Assembly (NCBI GenBank): GCA_012517325.1
Contig: JAAYVF010000011.1
Coordinates: 1 to 53,027 of the forward strand
Direction: 5' to 3'
Length of the DNA stretch: 53,027 bases
DNA from: Myxococcales bacterium
GTDB lineage: Bacteria; Lernaellota; Lernaellaia; Lernaellales; Lernaellaceae
In this document: piece after piece, positions 51,877 through 53,027 of the stretch
Layout: each line of letters starts with the position of its first letter
Numbering within the stretch: position 1 is the first letter of the stretch
Notes under the pieces: generated by a model
Told to the model about the DNA's origin: nothing
Databases searched by the model: none
Seen by the model: only the letters and a program-made list of their open reading frames with translations
Made by a program: the position numbers and the translations under genes

Positions 51877-52791
51877 TCATCCTTCCTGATCGAAAATCGT
51901 CGCGGCCTCGGCCAGCAGTTTTTCGGCTTGCTGCCGGGCCAGGGTATTGACGAGGGTCAATTCGGGAACGACGTCGGCCGGGGTGTCGAGCACCCGGTGC
52001 AACAGTTTTTCATAGAGTTCGCGATCATAGACGACTTTCGCGTAGTTTTGCGCGTAATACACGAAGGCGAGCAGGAACTTCCCCTGGGAAAGTTCGATCG
52101 CCCGTTCGAAATGCGCCTTCGCCTCGTCGGGTTTGCCGCCCAGCGCCGGCGGCAGGATGCCGGCGAGCACGCCCAGCAGCAAATGGCCGGCCCCGTAATA
52201 GTAGCCCTCGTCCAGCGCCAGCAGGCGTTCGGTGAGCAATTTCACCTTGGAGATTTCGGCCAGCCGGTCCCAGTTGCCGGAATCGGCCTGGATAATGCCG
52301 ACCCAGGCGCCGATGACCAGATACAACAGTTCCTCGTCGCCGGCCTGAAACTCGTCGGCCACCGGCGCGAATTCGGGATATGGTTTATCCCAAAGCGCGC
52401 CGAATTTCGGTTTTTTCAGCGCGGCGGCGCGGAACGCGTAATCGCGGGCGCGCCACGTCAGCCGCTTGGCCCGCGCCGGATCGTCGCCCAGGACGAACGC
52501 GGAGGTATACGACGAATACAGGCGCGCCGCCGTGGCCAGGGTTTCCGGATCGTTCGGGGAATTTTCGACCAGGCCGTCGGCCAGCAGCAGGTAGGCCGGC
52601 GCGCCGTCGCGCACGGTTTGCGGATCGTTCTGCTTCTGGATCGCCGCCGAGAGCCCGTCGATCATCGGAGCCGTCGCCTGCCGCACCAAACCGCCGCAGC
52701 CGGCCACCGCCAGGCAAGAAACAAGGACGATCAGACCCATGGCGGTTCGTCGCCCGGCGCGACTCCGACCATGGTTCGCCGCTGCCATCAC
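51877..52791 (-). CDS. tatT: TatT-family lipoprotein of a TPAT TRAP system
   Basis: A 304-residue lipoprotein with lipobox L-A-V-A-G-C (about Cys32) and mostly helical TPR-like repeats. 'ATAARLYSSYTSAFVLGDDPARAKRLTWRARDYAFRAAAL', 'FQAGDEELLYLVIGAWVGIIQADSGNWDRLAEISKVKLLTERLLALDEGYYYGAGHLLLGVLAGILPPALGG' and 'ERAIELSQGKFLLAFVYYAQNYAKV' match TatT proteins such as Treponema Tp0956, which form trimers that gather ligands for the DctP protein. GTG 52791 and ATG 52788 are both possible starts; AAGGGG is six bases before the GTG. It heads the tatT-dctP-dctQ-dctM operon. Confidence 0.9.
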   Translation of the reverse strand: MMAAANHGRSRAGRRTAMGLIVLVSCLAVAGCGGLVRQATAPMIDGLSAAIQKQNDPQTVRDGAPAYLLLADGLVENSPNDPETLATAARLYSSYTSAFVLGDDPARAKRLTWRARDYAFRAAALKKPKFGALWDKPYPEFAPVADEFQAGDEELLYLVIGAWVGIIQADSGNWDRLAEISKVKLLTERLLALDEGYYYGAGHLLLGVLAGILPPALGGKPDEAKAHFERAIELSQGKFLLAFVYYAQNYAKVVYDRELYEKLLHRVLDTPADVVPELTLVNTLARQQAEKLLAEAATIFDQEG

Positions 52792-52891
52792 CGTTTACCC
52801 CTTGGCGCAAATAATTGCGATCGCGATCGAATAACGATTTCGCTTGAAATTAGTCATATTTTCCCGCGCTGGCAAGGCTTGCCGGGGAATG

Positions 52892-53027
52892 TGTATTAGC
52901 TTAGCGACTTTGTCCCCTGTAACTGCTTAGCGATTATGTCCCCCATGAAGAAGGACATGATTTCGATGACTCCCAAGGAGTTACAGCGGATGAGGTTGCT
53001 GGTCTGCGTCCTGGAGGGGCAGCTGCC
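52892..53027. repeat. Right copy of window-terminal inverted repeat (IS end)
   Basis: Identical in reverse complement to 1-126 over 52892-53017; the right copy continues 10 bases further. The paired boxes lie at 52900-52917 and 52926-52943, just before the transposase ATG at 52945. The flanks outside the repeat (toward the window centre) differ between the two ends. Confidence 0.85.
52945..53027 (+). CDS. ISNCY-like transposase, 5' fragment cut by window edge
   Basis: ATG 52945 opens a frame that reads out of the window after 27 codons and is identical to the left-end copy where they overlap. The conserved M-T-P-K-E-L-Q-R start suggests an ISNCY-type transposase. Only the first residues are visible. 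Confidence 0.6.
   Translation, partial: MKKDMISMTPKELQRMRLLVCVLEGQL

Overview
The window looks like an almost complete contig from an uncultivated, high-GC, Gram-negative (diderm) bacterium. The grounds are several lipoproteins with an N-terminal lipobox, a TatT-type TRAP transporter lipoprotein, SecDF/YajC and exported proteins with cleavable signal peptides. Three exported proteins carry long Asp/Asn (DDN)n tracts. From memory, such tracts recur in deltaproteobacterial and related candidate-phylum lineages, so that is my best guess at affiliation, but it is inference. No rRNA or tRNA gene was seen.

Layout. Both ends carry the same 126-bp sequence in inverted orientation (1-126 and 52892-53017): the terminus plus first codons of an ISNCY-like transposase, as expected where an assembly stops in a multicopy IS. 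0.3-4.2 kb: a zinc-ribbon/DUF2007-like protein, a GT2-methyltransferase fusion and a metallophosphoesterase lipoprotein. 4.4-12.2 kb: a small secreted FPD-repeat protein, three translationally coupled radical-SAM genes, and on the other strand a C45-type Ntn-hydrolase, a PqqD-radical SAM-SPASM protein and a methyltransferase. 12.4-14.9 kb: dapA-dapB-FAH hydrolase. 15-18.6 kb: an HprK-like ATPase, an ECF sigma factor with anti-sigma factor, cheR and a CheY-like regulator. 18.9-21.0 kb: an AT-rich islet with a secreted protein carrying a clan-CD-like His/Cys pair. 21.56-23.27 kb: an intact IS1182-like element with a 5-bp target duplication. 23.4-25.8 kb: an exported protein ending in a D/N tract plus Gly-Gly-Cys-Gly-Cys, and an HDOD protein. 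26-37.1 kb: a long co-oriented run (UDG4, NfeD, slipin, GGDEF, queA-tgt-yajC-secD-secF-recJ).

The most notable system lies at 37.2-41.8 kb on the minus strand: a complete diversity-generating retroelement (DGR). The target gene encodes an exported caspase-like protease fused to a formylglycine-generating-enzyme (FGE)/C-type-lectin-like domain. It is followed by an Avd-like four-helix protein, a DGR-type reverse transcriptase (YVDD, GNLTSQ), a template repeat (TR, 38418-38544) and a structured spacer. TR and variable repeat (VR, 40071-40196) differ by 17 substitutions and one 1-nt deletion, and every difference falls on a TR adenine (coding sense). None of the roughly 90 other positions differs. 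The deletion shifts the frame past a canonical Gly-Phe-Arg-Cys-Ser-Arg-Asp-stop ending and adds a spurious-looking 37-residue tail over two hairpins that normally lie outside a DGR target gene. An SH3/DUF4384-like exported protein follows on the same strand and may be a partner.

42-52.8 kb: mtnA, a large lipoprotein that looks like a circularly permuted alkaline-phosphatase-superfamily enzyme, an IspH-UbiA fusion, an iron-dependent alcohol dehydrogenase with an SCP2-like protein, and a tatT-dctP-dctQ-dctM TRAP operon.
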